Shown piece after piece: positions 1-8,985 of a stretch of DNA of 64,000 nt. The translations under genes were made by a program, and so were the position numbers. The DNA lies in the NCBI RefSeq assembly GCF_027497495.1, contig NZ_CP114205.1:8220048-8284047 (forward strand), in the 5' to 3' direction. A model generated the notes under the pieces. The model ran no database searches. It was given only the letters and a program-made list of their open reading frames with translations, and was not told the origin of the DNA. This DNA comes from Streptomyces tubercidicus (GTDB taxonomy: Bacteria > Actinomycetota > Actinomycetes > Streptomycetales > Streptomycetaceae). Numbering within the stretch: position 1 is the stretch's first letter; every line of letters begins with the position of its first letter.

Positions 1-2
1 AC

Positions 3-419
3 AGCGGCGACGACTCGTCCACGTGCTGTGACAAGTGCCGGGAGGCGGAGGCCGCGTCTTGGTACAAGGCGATTGAGTTCAACGCAGACCTACAGGAAGA
101 CGCCACCACGCTGCCGGGCGTGGGCAGGACGAGGGTCAGGGTGAAGAACATGTCGGACCGCCCCATCCAGGTCGGTTCCCACTATCACTTCGCCGAGGTC
201 AACCCGGGGCTGAAGGTCCTCAGGGTCGAGGTCCCTTCCGGTCCGGAGCTGGAGCCGCCCCAGGAGCTCAAGGACTGTGAGGCGGCGCGGATGCGGCGGC
301 TGAACATCGCCGCGGGTACGTCTGTGCGCTTCGAGCCGGGCGACGAGTGCTGCGTCGAGTTGGTGGAGATCCGGGGAGACCGACAGGTCAAGGGACTGCG
401 CGAGGAGACACACCAGTGA
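3..419 (+). CDS. ureB: Urease subunit beta (5'-truncated by window edge, possibly a gamma-beta fusion)
   Basis: Structural subunit of urease, the nickel enzyme that hydrolyses urea to ammonia and carbamate in the cytoplasm. The family signature QVGSHYHFAEVNPGL is at about residues 57-71 of the visible frame, and RFEPGDECCVELVEI near the end matches the usual RFEPG tail. The frame is open to the first base of the window, so the true start is outside. The 39 codons before the first GTG (position 120) include EFNADLQEDATTLPGVGRTR, which corresponds to the normal UreB N-terminus, so the gene does not begin at 120. Residues further upstream could belong to a fused UreA (gamma) part, an arrangement known in actinomycetes. 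Compared with ordinary UreB there is extra sequence between EVNPGL and the RMRRLNIAAGT segment. The stop codon overlaps the ureC start. Confidence 0.9.
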   Translation, partial: SGDDSSTCCDKCREAEAASWYKAIEFNADLQEDATTLPGVGRTRVRVKNMSDRPIQVGSHYHFAEVNPGLKVLRVEVPSGPELEPPQELKDCEAARMRRLNIAAGTSVRFEPGDECCVELVEIRGDRQVKGLREETHQ

Positions 420-2449
420 GCAACAACCAGACCACCCTGTCGAGCGGCAGGTCGGCGAGTTCCCCGGAGAACTCGGCGGCGAGCAACGTGCTGAAGCGGA
501 CCGAGTACGCCACTCTGTACGGGCCCACCACCAAGGACCGCGTCCGCCTGGCCGACACCGCTCTGACCGTCGAGATCGAGGCTGACTGGAGCGGCGGGCC
601 GAAGCACAGCGGAAACGAGATGATCTTCGGCGGCGGAAAGGTGATCCGCGAGTCGATGGGCATGTCCCACATCCCCAGGGACGGGGATGCCGAAGGCCGC
701 AAGCCCGTGGACACGGTCATCACCGGTGCGCTGATCCTCGACTGGTGGGGTGTGGTCAAGGCCGACGTCGGGCTCCGCGATGGTGAGATCGTCGCCATCG
801 GCAAGGCGTACAACCCCGAGACGATGGACCCGATCCCGGACGACGCGTTCGAGATGCCGACTCGTACGTCCCCGAGCGACAAGCTGCCGGTGCAGCCGAC
901 GAACTTCGTGGTCGGTCCGAGCACCGAGGTCATCTCCGGCAACGGGCGGATCCTCACCGCGGGCGGCGTGGACACCCACGTCCATTTCATCTGCCCGGAG
1001 CAGATCCACGAGGCCCTCGCCTCGGGCGTGACCACGCTCATCGGCGGCGGCACCGGTCCCGCCGAGGGCAGCACGGCCACCACGGTGACCCCGGGCGAGT
1101 GGCACATCAGCCGGGTCTTCGAGAGCCTGGACGCGTACCCGGTCAACATCGGCCTGCTCGGCAAGGGCAGCACCGTGAACGCGGATGCCCTCAACGAACA
1201 GGTCGACGCCGGGGTCATCGGCTTCAAGGTCCACGAGGACTGGGGGGCCACGCCCGCTGTGATCGAGGCGGCGCTGGACGTGTGTGAGAGCCGTAAGGTC
1301 CAACTGGCCCTGCATGCGGACTCACTGAACGAATCCGGGTTCCTGGACAGCACTCGCAACGCCTTCACAAAGGACGGCAAGGAGCGCTCGGTCCACATCT
1401 TCCACGTCGAGGGCGCCGGCGGTGGCCACGCCCCGGACATGATCGAGCTGGTCAAAGAGAGGAACGTGCTGCCCGCTTCGACCAACCCGACCCGCCCCCT
1501 GACGGTGAACACCGTCAAGGAACACATCGACATGATGGTGGTCTGCCACCACCTCAACCCCGACATTCCGGCGGACATGGCCTTCGCCGACTCCCGCATC
1601 CGGCCGTCCACCATGGCCGCCGAGGACCTGCTCCACGACATGGGCGCCATCTCGATGATGTCCTCCGACGCCCAGGCGATGGGACGCATCGGCGAGATGG
1701 TCATGCGCACCTGGCAGACCGCGCACGTCATGAAATCCCGCTACGGCCCTCTGAAGGAGGACCTCGAAAGCGCGAAGGTCCGCCCGATCGCCGACGACAC
1801 CGACCACTCGCACAACGCAGACAGGCTGATCCCGAACGACAACTACCGGGCGCGCCGCTACGTCGCCAAGTACACGGTCAACCCGGCGATCACGCACGGC
1901 ATCGACAGTCACGTCGGTTCTGTGGAGACCGGGAAGCTCGCCGACCTGGTGCTCTGGGAGCCGAAGTTCTTCGGCGTCAAGATGCACATGGTCCTCAAGG
2001 GCGGGCAGCTCGCGTATGCGCAGGTGGGCGACGCCAACGCGTCGATCACGACACCGCAGCCCTTCCTGCCGCGGGCGGTCTGGGGCTCCACCGGCCGATC
2101 CCCCCTGAGCAACTCGTACAACTTCGTGGCACCGGGAGTGGCCGACACGTTGAACTCGCGAGTCGTCACCGTCCAGGACAGCAGCGGGAACGTCACCGAG
2201 ATGAAGATCGGTGGGCTCGGCCTCACCAAGAAGTTCGTGGACATCTCGACGAGCATCCGGGACGTCACCAAGGCCGACATGAAGCTGAACGACATGGTGC
2301 CGGAGAGTCTCAACGTCGACCACAACAGCTTCGAGGTCACCATCGGCGGTGCGACCACAGGGGACGCCCGCACCGAAATCAACGGAGCGACCGTACCGCG
2401 CACCTACGTCAGTGAAGTTCCCATGGCCCAGCGGTACTTCCTCTTCTGA
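416..2449 (+). CDS. ureC: Urease subunit alpha (catalytic)
   Basis: Catalytic subunit carrying the di-nickel centre. All ligands are present: H188 and H190 (VDTHVHF), carbamylated K271 (GFKVHEDW), H273, H300 (ALHADSLNE), H330 (FHVEGAGGGH), C377-H378 of the mobile flap (VVCHHLNPD) and D418 (MSSDAQAMGR). The start chosen is GTG 416, which overlaps the ureB stop as GTGA; the frame is open further upstream inside ureB. The protein is 677 residues, about 100 longer than the usual ~570. Extra material lies in a Ser/Asn-rich N-terminal tail (residues 1-25), in an insertion before the first metal histidines (about 145-178) and near the C-terminus. It should therefore be active but belongs to a longer urease subtype. 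It is co-transcribed with ureB and the accessory genes downstream. Confidence 0.97.
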   Translation: MSNNQTTLSSGRSASSPENSAASNVLKRTEYATLYGPTTKDRVRLADTALTVEIEADWSGGPKHSGNEMIFGGGKVIRESMGMSHIPRDGDAEGRKPVDTVITGALILDWWGVVKADVGLRDGEIVAIGKAYNPETMDPIPDDAFEMPTRTSPSDKLPVQPTNFVVGPSTEVISGNGRILTAGGVDTHVHFICPEQIHEALASGVTTLIGGGTGPAEGSTATTVTPGEWHISRVFESLDAYPVNIGLLGKGSTVNADALNEQVDAGVIGFKVHEDWGATPAVIEAALDVCESRKVQLALHADSLNESGFLDSTRNAFTKDGKERSVHIFHVEGAGGGHAPDMIELVKERNVLPASTNPTRPLTVNTVKEHIDMMVVCHHLNPDIPADMAFADSRIRPSTMAAEDLLHDMGAISMMSSDAQAMGRIGEMVMRTWQTAHVMKSRYGPLKEDLESAKVRPIADDTDHSHNADRLIPNDNYRARRYVAKYTVNPAITHGIDSHVGSVETGKLADLVLWEPKFFGVKMHMVLKGGQLAYAQVGDANASITTPQPFLPRAVWGSTGRSPLSNSYNFVAPGVADTLNSRVVTVQDSSGNVTEMKIGGLGLTKKFVDISTSIRDVTKADMKLNDMVPESLNVDHNSFEVTIGGATTGDARTEINGATVPRTYVSEVPMAQRYFLF

Positions 2450-2562
2450 CCGGCCCTTACCCGGCCGACGACGCCGTCACCGCGGCCGTGGTCCAGGCAG
2501 GCACCTGTGCCCGCCAGGACCACGGCACACATTCCGACCCTGCGAAAGGCAACCGCTCGCCC

Positions 2563-3237
2563 ATGAGCCGTGCCGCACTGCTCCTGCTGGCCGACGGCCG
2601 TTTCCCCGCCGGCGGGTACGCCCACTCCGGCGGCGTCGAAGCCGCAGTCGCTCACAAAGCCGTACACGACATCGACAGCCTCGAAGCCTTCTGCCGCGGG
2701 CGTCTGCACACCACCGGACTGACCACGGCCGGCCTGGCTGCCGCGGCCGCCGCCGGATGCGATCCGCTGCTGCTGGACGATGCCGCCGACGCACGCACCC
2801 CCGTCCCCGCGCTGCGCGCCGTGGCCCGCAAGCTCGGCCGGCAGATGATGCGCGCGGCACGCGCCACCTTCCCGTCCGCCGAACTCGACCGTCTGGCCGC
2901 CGAGCGACCCCAGGGTGCCCATCAGCCCATCGTCCAGGGTCTCGCCGCTCGGGCCGCCGGGCTCACCCCGCAGGACGCCGCCTGTGCCGCAGCGTACGAA
3001 ACCGTCGGCGGCCCGGCCACCGCAGCGGTGCGCCTGCTCAGCCTCGACCCACTCGACGCCTCGCGGCTGCTGGCCCGCCTCAGCCCGGAGACCGACACCA
3101 TCGCCGCGGCCGCCGCCGACGCGGCGGCCCTCGTGGCAACCGAGGGACCTGACGCCCTGCCGTCGGCATCCGCCCCGCTGCTGGACATCACCGGAGAGCA
3201 GCACGCCGCCTGGACCGTACGGCTCTTCGCCTCCTGA
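2563..3237 (+). CDS. ureF: Urease accessory protein UreF
   Basis: UreF works with UreD and UreG in the nickel-delivery complex that activates apo-urease. The N-terminus LLLLADGRFPAGGYAHSGGVEAAV is the UreF hallmark (family: LLQLaDs.fP.GgfaHS.GlE). The all-helical body and the conserved middle segment AHQPIVQGLAARAAG are also present. ATG 2563 is chosen because the conserved N-terminus follows directly; an upstream GTG at 2488 would add a non-conserved leader. Length is 224 residues, normal for the family. It lies 113 bases after ureC and 27 before ureG in the same direction. Confidence 0.93.
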   Translation: MSRAALLLLADGRFPAGGYAHSGGVEAAVAHKAVHDIDSLEAFCRGRLHTTGLTTAGLAAAAAAGCDPLLLDDAADARTPVPALRAVARKLGRQMMRAARATFPSAELDRLAAERPQGAHQPIVQGLAARAAGLTPQDAACAAAYETVGGPATAAVRLLSLDPLDASRLLARLSPETDTIAAAAADAAALVATEGPDALPSASAPLLDITGEQHAAWTVRLFAS

Positions 3238-3264
3238 ACCCACCCCCTGCCTCCTGGAGTTCCC

Positions 3265-3960
3265 ATGCACCTCGATCACCCCGTGACCATGCCCCACCGC
3301 CACACCTACAGTGCCGAGCCGCAGCGCACGGACGGCAGCCTCCGTGCCTTCCGCATCGGCCTGGGTGGTCCCGTCGGTTCCGGCAAGACCGCCAGTGTCG
3401 CCGCGCTCTGCCGCACCCTGCGCGACGAACTCTCCCTCGCCGTCGTCACCAACGACATCTACACTCGCGAGGACGCCGAGTTCCTGCTGCGCGAGGCCGT
3501 GCTGCCGCCCGAGCGGATCACCGCGGTGGAGACCGGAGCCTGCCCGCACACAGCGATCCGGGACGACATCTCCGCCAACCTGGAGGCCGTCGAGCACTTC
3601 GACGAGACCCTCGACCCCCTCGACCTCGTGCTCATCGAGTCCGGCGGCGATAACCTCACCGCCACCTTCTCCAAGGGCCTCGTCGATGCGCAGATCTTCG
3701 TCATCGACGTCTCCAGCGGCGACGACATCCCCCGCAAGGGAGGCCCCGGCATCACCACCGCCGACCTCCTCGTCGTCAACAAGACCGACCTCGCTCCGCA
3801 CGTCGGTGCCGACCTCGCGACCATGGCCGCCGACGCCAAACGGCAACGCGGCGACCTTCCCGTCGTCTTCACCAGCCTCACCTCCGACGACGGCATCCGC
3901 GCAATCGCCGACTGGGTCACCGGGCACCTCACCCGGTGGCGCGCGAAGGCGTCGGCATGA
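3265..3960 (+). CDS. ureG: Urease accessory GTPase UreG
   Basis: SIMIBI-class GTPase that couples GTP hydrolysis to nickel insertion into urease. The P-loop GGPVGSGKTA is at residues 34-43, the switch/metal-binding segment ETGACPHTAIRDD contains the nickel-binding CPH motif, ESGGDNLTATFS is the UreG signature, and NKTD is the guanine-specificity motif. An N-terminal extension contains several histidines (MHLDHPVTMPHRH), reminiscent of His-rich UreG variants that bind spare nickel. No ureE, the usual nickel chaperone, is visible in the window, so this histidine cluster may partly substitute for it (inference). The stop codon overlaps the ureD start as ATGA, indicating translational coupling. 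Confidence 0.96.
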   Translation: MHLDHPVTMPHRHTYSAEPQRTDGSLRAFRIGLGGPVGSGKTASVAALCRTLRDELSLAVVTNDIYTREDAEFLLREAVLPPERITAVETGACPHTAIRDDISANLEAVEHFDETLDPLDLVLIESGGDNLTATFSKGLVDAQIFVIDVSSGDDIPRKGGPGITTADLLVVNKTDLAPHVGADLATMAADAKRQRGDLPVVFTSLTSDDGIRAIADWVTGHLTRWRAKASA

Positions 3961-4802
3961 GCTCTGGCGCCCAACTCGCCGCAACCGGCTCCCCGTTCGC
4001 TCCCGCCGCCGGCATCGAGGAAACCTGCGGACACCCGGACGGTGTGCGTGCCACCGCCCGCATCCGCGCCACGTACAACGGACGCGTCACCACGCTCCCG
4101 CAACTGCGCAGCGACGGCCCCTTCCATCTACGACGCATGCGCACCAGCGGGAAGACCGCCAGGGTGGGAATCATCGGCGCGATGAGCGCCCCGCTCGGCG
4201 GCGACCGACTCGCCCTCGACATCACCGCAGAAGACCGGGCCGAACTGGACGTCACCACGGCCGCCGCCACACTCGCCCTCCGCGGCCCCACCACCGCGCC
4301 GGCCACCTACGACGTACGGCTGACCGCCGGGGAGCACGCCCGCCTGCGCTGGTTGCCACAGCCGCTGATCAGCGCGGCCGACAGCAACCTGCAACAGACC
4401 TACACCGTCAGTCTCGCCGCCACCTCACGACTGCTGCTGCGCGAGGAGCAAATCCTGGGCAGAGCCAACGAGAAACCGGGCCACCTCGTCAGCCGCATCC
4501 GGGTCCACCGCGCCGGCCGCCCGCTGCTCGACCAGCACACCGCCTACGGAGACCCGGCGCCCGGCTGGGACGGCCCCGCAGTCCTGGACGGACACCGCGC
4601 CGTCGGCCAACTCCTCGTCGTGGACCCAGAGCTGGACGTCAGCCGTGCCCCCATCCTCCTCCGCGAAGCGACCGAGGACGGCTGTGCGGTCCTCGCGCCG
4701 CTGGCCGGCGGCCCGGCCCTGCTCGCCACCGCCGTCGCACCGACTTCCTCGGCCCTGCGAGAGCTACTCGACGAAGCCCTCAGACACGCCCTCGGTGAGT
4801 AG
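3957..4802 (+). CDS. ureD: Urease accessory protein UreD
   Basis: UreD (UreH) is the scaffold that binds urease and recruits UreF and UreG during metallocentre assembly. The family pattern is present: LRSDGPFHLRRM early on, MSAPLGGDRLALDI (usual GGl..GD.l.l.i), and WLPQPLISAADSNLQQT (usual W.PqP.I.f..a...q). ATG 3957 overlaps the ureG stop (ATGA), which fixes the start. The protein is 281 residues, within the normal range. It is the last gene of the urease operon; 194 non-coding bases follow before the next gene. Confidence 0.93.
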   Translation: MSSGAQLAATGSPFAPAAGIEETCGHPDGVRATARIRATYNGRVTTLPQLRSDGPFHLRRMRTSGKTARVGIIGAMSAPLGGDRLALDITAEDRAELDVTTAAATLALRGPTTAPATYDVRLTAGEHARLRWLPQPLISAADSNLQQTYTVSLAATSRLLLREEQILGRANEKPGHLVSRIRVHRAGRPLLDQHTAYGDPAPGWDGPAVLDGHRAVGQLLVVDPELDVSRAPILLREATEDGCAVLAPLAGGPALLATAVAPTSSALRELLDEALRHALGE

Positions 4803-4996
4803 TACAGACGGTCCGCAGCCCCTCGGTGGGCGGCGGACCACATCGCCGGGCCAGTCCGTGCGGCCCCTTCGGCTTCGCTGCCATCTTCAACTGAACGCAG
4901 CGCTCGGGCACGGCACCGACTCCGGATTCGGCGCCCTCTGCGTAGGTATCTCGAAGACTGTGCACAACTTGGCTCCAGTGCCTGGGCTGTGGTCGC

Positions 4997-6334
4997 ATGG
5001 TGGCGATGCTCTCCAACGAACCTTCCGCAGACTCCAAGGCGCGGGTACCGGCGAGCCGCGCTGCCCAGGACGACCCGGCCTCGGACCACCAGGGCCCGGA
5101 TGAGCCGCCGGCCCAGGGCGGTGAAGAGCCGGACGCCTCGTCGCCCCAGGGCAACACCGCCGGCGCCGACTCCGGTAAAGGCCCCGGCAGCGCCGGCACC
5201 GCTGACACCGCCGTCACCAGAAACGACACGGACTCGGGCGCCGGCGTCGGCACCAGCACCGCCGCTACCGCCGCCAGTGGCACGACCTCGGCCACGGCCA
5301 CTGGCGCCGACAACAGCGTCATCGGCCCAGCTGGAGCCACAACCGCAGCCGACGCAGGCACTGACAACACGAGCACCGGCGACGGGAAGGAGCACCCGCG
5401 GACCGAGCGCAAGCCGCGGCGGATCGTGCGGAGGACCGCGAAGGCGGTCGTCGCGCTGGCCGTCGTTCTTGCGTTTCTTGCGCTCGGGGACCGGTGGGCC
5501 GTGCTCTACGCGGAGAACCTGGCGGCGCGGCAGGTGCAAAAGGCGCTGAAGCTGCGCGCCGAGCCCGAGGTGCACATCGACAGCTTCCCGTTGATCGGGG
5601 AGGTGCTCGCGGGCAACATCGGCCATGTCGAGGTCAACGTCCCCGATGTCGACGCCGGGCCGGTCTCCGTCGCTCAGGTGAAGGGGACGGTGGACGACAT
5701 CCGGATCGTCGGCAGCCTGCCGTCCTCGGTCAAGGGCGCGGTGCTGAGCCGGGTGCGCGGTGACATCCTGCTGGACTTCAAGGACCTGAACCGCGAAGTC
5801 GGCGCGTCGCAGATCCACTTGATGCCCGGCCCCGAGAAGAACACCGTGCTGGCCGGCGGCGACGTGCCGGTGGGCGACAAGCAGGCCCAGATTCGGGGGC
5901 GTGCGCAGTTGCAGCGCACCGGGGACCGCGGCCTGCGCATGACCGTGCGGGACACCCGCGTGGTGGTGCCCGGCCTGCTCACGTACATACCGGGCAAGGG
6001 CGGTGGCTTGCAGCTGACGGCACCCGTCGCCGACAAGATGGACAAGGGCGAGCTGCAACAGACGACCGGGAAGCACGTCCTTCCGCAGCAGATGATGAAG
6101 GGCCGCGTGCTGGACACGCTCGTGGACCATCCGTCGCTGCTCAAACCCACCGGCATCGATCCCTCGCTCATCCAGGGCCTGCAAAAGCTCCGGGAGCCGA
6201 AGGCCGCGCAGAAGATGGAGTTCTCCGCTCAGCTGCCGGACAACCTGCCGGGCGACATTCGGCTGCGCGACATCTCCGTGACGAAGAACGGCATTCGGGC
6301 GCAGCTGACCGGCAAGGACGTACCGGTGGGCTAG
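4997..6334 (+). CDS. DUF2993 (LmeA-like) membrane-anchored lipid-binding protein
   Basis: DUF2993 proteins of actinobacteria are envelope proteins; the characterised mycobacterial relative LmeA binds phospholipid and supports lipoglycan maturation. Residues 1-140 form a low-complexity Ala/Thr/Gly/Asp-rich region. A basic stretch (RKPRRIVRRTAK) and one membrane segment at about 147-163 follow, then the extracytoplasmic domain with VHIDSFPLIGEVLAGNIGHVEV, the recognisable DUF2993 start, and a C-terminus ending LTGKDVPVG. ATG 4997 is used; an in-frame ATG at 5009 is an alternative. The long acidic low-complexity segment would be cytoplasmic if the membrane segment is an uncleaved anchor. It is probably its own transcription unit, separated from ureD by 194 bases. 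Confidence 0.85.
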   Translation: MVAMLSNEPSADSKARVPASRAAQDDPASDHQGPDEPPAQGGEEPDASSPQGNTAGADSGKGPGSAGTADTAVTRNDTDSGAGVGTSTAATAASGTTSATATGADNSVIGPAGATTAADAGTDNTSTGDGKEHPRTERKPRRIVRRTAKAVVALAVVLAFLALGDRWAVLYAENLAARQVQKALKLRAEPEVHIDSFPLIGEVLAGNIGHVEVNVPDVDAGPVSVAQVKGTVDDIRIVGSLPSSVKGAVLSRVRGDILLDFKDLNREVGASQIHLMPGPEKNTVLAGGDVPVGDKQAQIRGRAQLQRTGDRGLRMTVRDTRVVVPGLLTYIPGKGGGLQLTAPVADKMDKGELQQTTGKHVLPQQMMKGRVLDTLVDHPSLLKPTGIDPSLIQGLQKLREPKAAQKMEFSAQLPDNLPGDIRLRDISVTKNGIRAQLTGKDVPVG

Positions 6335-6620
6335 CGAGTTCGTGCATGGCCGGCGGTAAGGCGTCGAGCTGCTGATCGTCGATCACGTCGTGTGGTGGGG
6401 AACGCGTCTCGTGCGGCGAGCATCAGCGACCGGAGGATCACGGGTCTGCCGGCCAGCGTGATCGCATCCACCGCGGTGCGGACCGTGCGGTCGGACGGCG
6501 AGGGCGACGGCCGGTGCCGAGGAGGTACCCGCGGCGAAGTGGATCGGGGACAGGGTCATTTCCGGGTCGATCGACCAGCCCTCGCCTCGCCCGGGGCCCC
6601 GCGGCGTCGCCGTGCTGCTT

Positions 6621-7712
6621 TTACAGGTCGAGTTCGGCGACGATGGCACCGTGGTCGGAAGCCTGGTCGCCGGGCCCGGTCACGGTGTCGAACGGGGTGC
6701 CGAACTCGAAGATCCCACGCCGTTCCACCTCAACCGTGTCCACCTTGGCGAACAGCTGCGGCGAGAACATCAGGTAGTCGATCTTGTCGCTGGCGTTCGT
6801 GCACTTCCCGTGAGTGCCGGGCGGCCCCTCGTAACTGTCGTGCGTCATCGCATCCTTGAGGCTGGTGGCCTCAAGGAACGCGAGCGGCGGGCTGCCCGGG
6901 GTGTCGTTGAGGTCCCCGGCGACTACGACATGGGCCGAGCGCTTGAGCGCGGCCCGGTAGAGCTGGGCGACGCGCTCACCCTGGAGCTTGCGCTTGTCGG
7001 CACCTCCGCCGCCGAGCTTGCTCTTGAAGTGGTTCCCGAGGAGCCAGAGCGGTTCGCCATCGATATCGATCTCGAATTCCGGGCAGTCCCGGCTGAAGAT
7101 GTCCCGGGAATCCTTCTTGTCGAAGATGTGCGAGCGTATGGAGGTGATCGGGTGCCGGCTGAAGATCCCCACGTCGATACCGCGAATGTCGTTGCCGTCG
7201 ATCAGCATGTTGAACGGATACGGCTCCACGTCGAACTGGCCCGTCAGCACCTGTTTGTTGAAGCGGTGCAGGGTGAGCCGGTCCTCGACTTCGACGGTCA
7301 GCAGTATGTCGGCATTCACCTCGGCGATCACCCTGGCGGTGTTCTTGACGGCGTCCCAGCTGAGGTCGGCCTTGACGAGTTCGACCCAGCCGACCCACGA
7401 GGACCGTCCCGTGACCTCGGCCCTGACCTCGATGTTCCTGCCCTCGCCCTTGAGCAGCCGGGCCTGTCCGCGCGGCTCGTTCACCAGGATCGTCTGGGTG
7501 GAGATTTCCTGGGAGACATCGACGCTGTGCTTCTTGAGAAGCTCGATGATCTTTGTTTTGTCGTTGGCCGTATACGTGTCGTGATCGAGGATCTCGACAA
7601 GTTTCCTGAAGTCCCCGAGCACGGAGTCCCGTATAGGGTCGTTCCCGGTGCCGAAAACGGCGGGCCTCCGGAAGAGATTTTCGCAGTTGAAAGTGGCTAT
7701 GCGGATAGTCAT
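6621..7712 (-). CDS. Endonuclease/exonuclease/phosphatase family protein
   Basis: Metal-dependent phosphoesterase of the DNase I-like fold. In order: RIATFNCENLF at the N-terminus (metal-binding Asn and Glu), GIDVGIFSRHPI, LGNHFKSK (catalytic His), VAGDLNDTPGS (Asp/Asn pair), KIDYLMFSP and the terminal SDHGAIVAEL. All catalytic elements are present, so an active enzyme is expected. The substrate (nucleic acid, phospholipid or other phosphoester) cannot be told from sequence. There is no signal peptide, so it is probably cytoplasmic. Length of 363 residues is usual for the actinobacterial subgroup. It is flanked by convergent DUF2993 and by a 309-base gap, so it appears to stand alone. Confidence 0.9.
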   Translation of the reverse strand: MTIRIATFNCENLFRRPAVFGTGNDPIRDSVLGDFRKLVEILDHDTYTANDKTKIIELLKKHSVDVSQEISTQTILVNEPRGQARLLKGEGRNIEVRAEVTGRSSWVGWVELVKADLSWDAVKNTARVIAEVNADILLTVEVEDRLTLHRFNKQVLTGQFDVEPYPFNMLIDGNDIRGIDVGIFSRHPITSIRSHIFDKKDSRDIFSRDCPEFEIDIDGEPLWLLGNHFKSKLGGGGADKRKLQGERVAQLYRAALKRSAHVVVAGDLNDTPGSPPLAFLEATSLKDAMTHDSYEGPPGTHGKCTNASDKIDYLMFSPQLFAKVDTVEVERRGIFEFGTPFDTVTGPGDQASDHGAIVAELDL

Positions 7713-8021
7713 CGCCCCTCCTCACTACTTCCGATTCTCCGACGGCGGGCCATGGCTGTCGAACGGAGCAGGGGCGCTCCCGGGGGAGCAGCCCTGGGGC
7801 GTCAGCAGCGGAGCGGGCCCTCGCAACGGTATTCCGCCGACCCGGCGGGCGATGATCACCGAAGGTGACATCCACCGATCCTTCTGACCCGGACATACGC
7901 GCGGCGGATGACGGCCGGACGCAAGGTCCCGGGGGGCGGCCCTCAGACCGCAGGCGCAGGAAAAGACGGACCGGATCCCACGCTGAGCCGCAACCACGGT
8001 GCGGGGAGCCGTCCCACCCGT
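7713..8021. other. Intergenic gap without recognisable gene
   Basis: 309 bases between two minus-strand genes. The open frames here are short and lack recognisable motifs or coherent codon usage. It presumably contains the promoter of the downstream minus-strand phosphoesterase gene, but I cannot place -35/-10 boxes with confidence. Confidence 0.5.
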
Positions 8022-8810
8022 TCACTCCTGTCTGCGGCACAGACTGTTGATGCGGGCCAGCACGTCCTCGACATGCGGGCGGACCTGGGACTTCAGCTCA
8101 TTGCTCCACGTCTCGTCCTGGTAATGGCACGTGAGATACAGGTTCCTCGCGTGCTCCAGGACAGAGCGATGCTGCGGGGGCAGAAGAGCGAGAGCCCAAT
8201 CGGCAGCGGCATCCTTCGGTTTGAGCTCGCCGGTGGCGAGAGTGGTCCACATGCGTGCGAGGGTCAGCAGGACATTGCGGGTGTCCGCATCCAGCTCGGC
8301 CAGGAGTTCCGGGACGCCCGCGACGCTCGCCTGGACGAGGTCGGAATGCGGCACCAGGTCGAGCACCTCGGCAGGCCGCGGGCCCGTCAGGGGACGGTCA
8401 CCCGCCAGGACCATCGTGATCACCAGGGCCAGGTCCGGCATCGGACCAGGCTGCGGAACCCCGCCCGCCACGAACTCCTCACGCAGCCACTCGCCAAAGA
8501 GGAAGTCCCCCGTCGGCGGGAACCTCCAGGGCCGGACCTCGGACTGGACAGCGACGATGAGTTCGACCGGCCGGACTCCGGAGATCAAGCCGGAGATCTG
8601 CAGGAGCCCCTCCAGCAGTGAATGCCGCTGACGGTCCCCCAGACTCCTGCGTGTCACGGCCAGGACGTCCAGATCGCTGGCCGGGGCAAGACCCCCGAGC
8701 ACGGCAGACCCGTGCAGGTACATGCCGACAAGGTCGGGCCCCACCGTGTCGCAGACGAGTTCGACGGTCCGCCCAAGCTGATCCATCACGTCAGTGTCAT
8801 ACACGCCCAT
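8022..8810 (-). CDS. AadA-like aminoglycoside nucleotidyltransferase-family protein
   Basis: The nucleotidyltransferase core signature is present: LHGSAVLGGLAPASDLDVLAV gives the GS followed by DxD metal-binding aspartates, and RPVELIVAV supplies the third acidic residue. The C-terminal half (LALVITMVLAGDRPLTGPRPAEVLDLVP and the helices LLTLARMWTTLATGELKPKDAAADWAL) matches the DUF4111 helical domain of AadA/ANT(3'')(9) enzymes, which adenylylate streptomycin and spectinomycin. Such genes are common in Streptomyces and resistance is not guaranteed. The start is uncertain: I use ATG 8810 (MGVYDTDVMDQ), but the frame is open to 8846 and a methionine nearer the domain is also possible. About 262 residues, normal for AadA. 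Confidence 0.85.
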   Translation of the reverse strand: MGVYDTDVMDQLGRTVELVCDTVGPDLVGMYLHGSAVLGGLAPASDLDVLAVTRRSLGDRQRHSLLEGLLQISGLISGVRPVELIVAVQSEVRPWRFPPTGDFLFGEWLREEFVAGGVPQPGPMPDLALVITMVLAGDRPLTGPRPAEVLDLVPHSDLVQASVAGVPELLAELDADTRNVLLTLARMWTTLATGELKPKDAAADWALALLPPQHRSVLEHARNLYLTCHYQDETWSNELKSQVRPHVEDVLARINSLCRRQE

Positions 8811-8985
8811 TCGCAGCGACCACCCCAGCACCTGAGCGGGACACACCGACCCACAGAGAGAACCCCCTTACAGACCGCACGAGCAGCCTTTGCGCGAATC
8901 CCGGCCGTGCACCGTCCCGAGGGCGGCGCGGTGCCGGAGGGGCGGCCGTCCGGCTGCCCCGACGGCCGGGCCGTGGGGGAGCATA

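Noticed and set aside
185..2403. Long antisense frames over the urease genes (for example 388-1731 and 1322-2323, minus)
   Set aside because: Shadows of ureC caused by high GC at third codon positions. They contain no domains, while the plus strand is unambiguous.
2404..3984. 526-codon minus-strand frame over ureF and ureG
   Set aside because: Glycine/valine-rich mirror of real genes; ureF and ureG motifs on the plus strand are complete.
4544..6184. 546-codon minus-strand frame
   Set aside because: Shadow of ureD and DUF2993 genes, with Arg/His-rich composition typical of antisense translation.
6612..7868. 418-codon plus-strand frame opposite the phosphoesterase gene
   Set aside because: The minus strand shows all catalytic motifs of the EEP fold; the plus frame has none.
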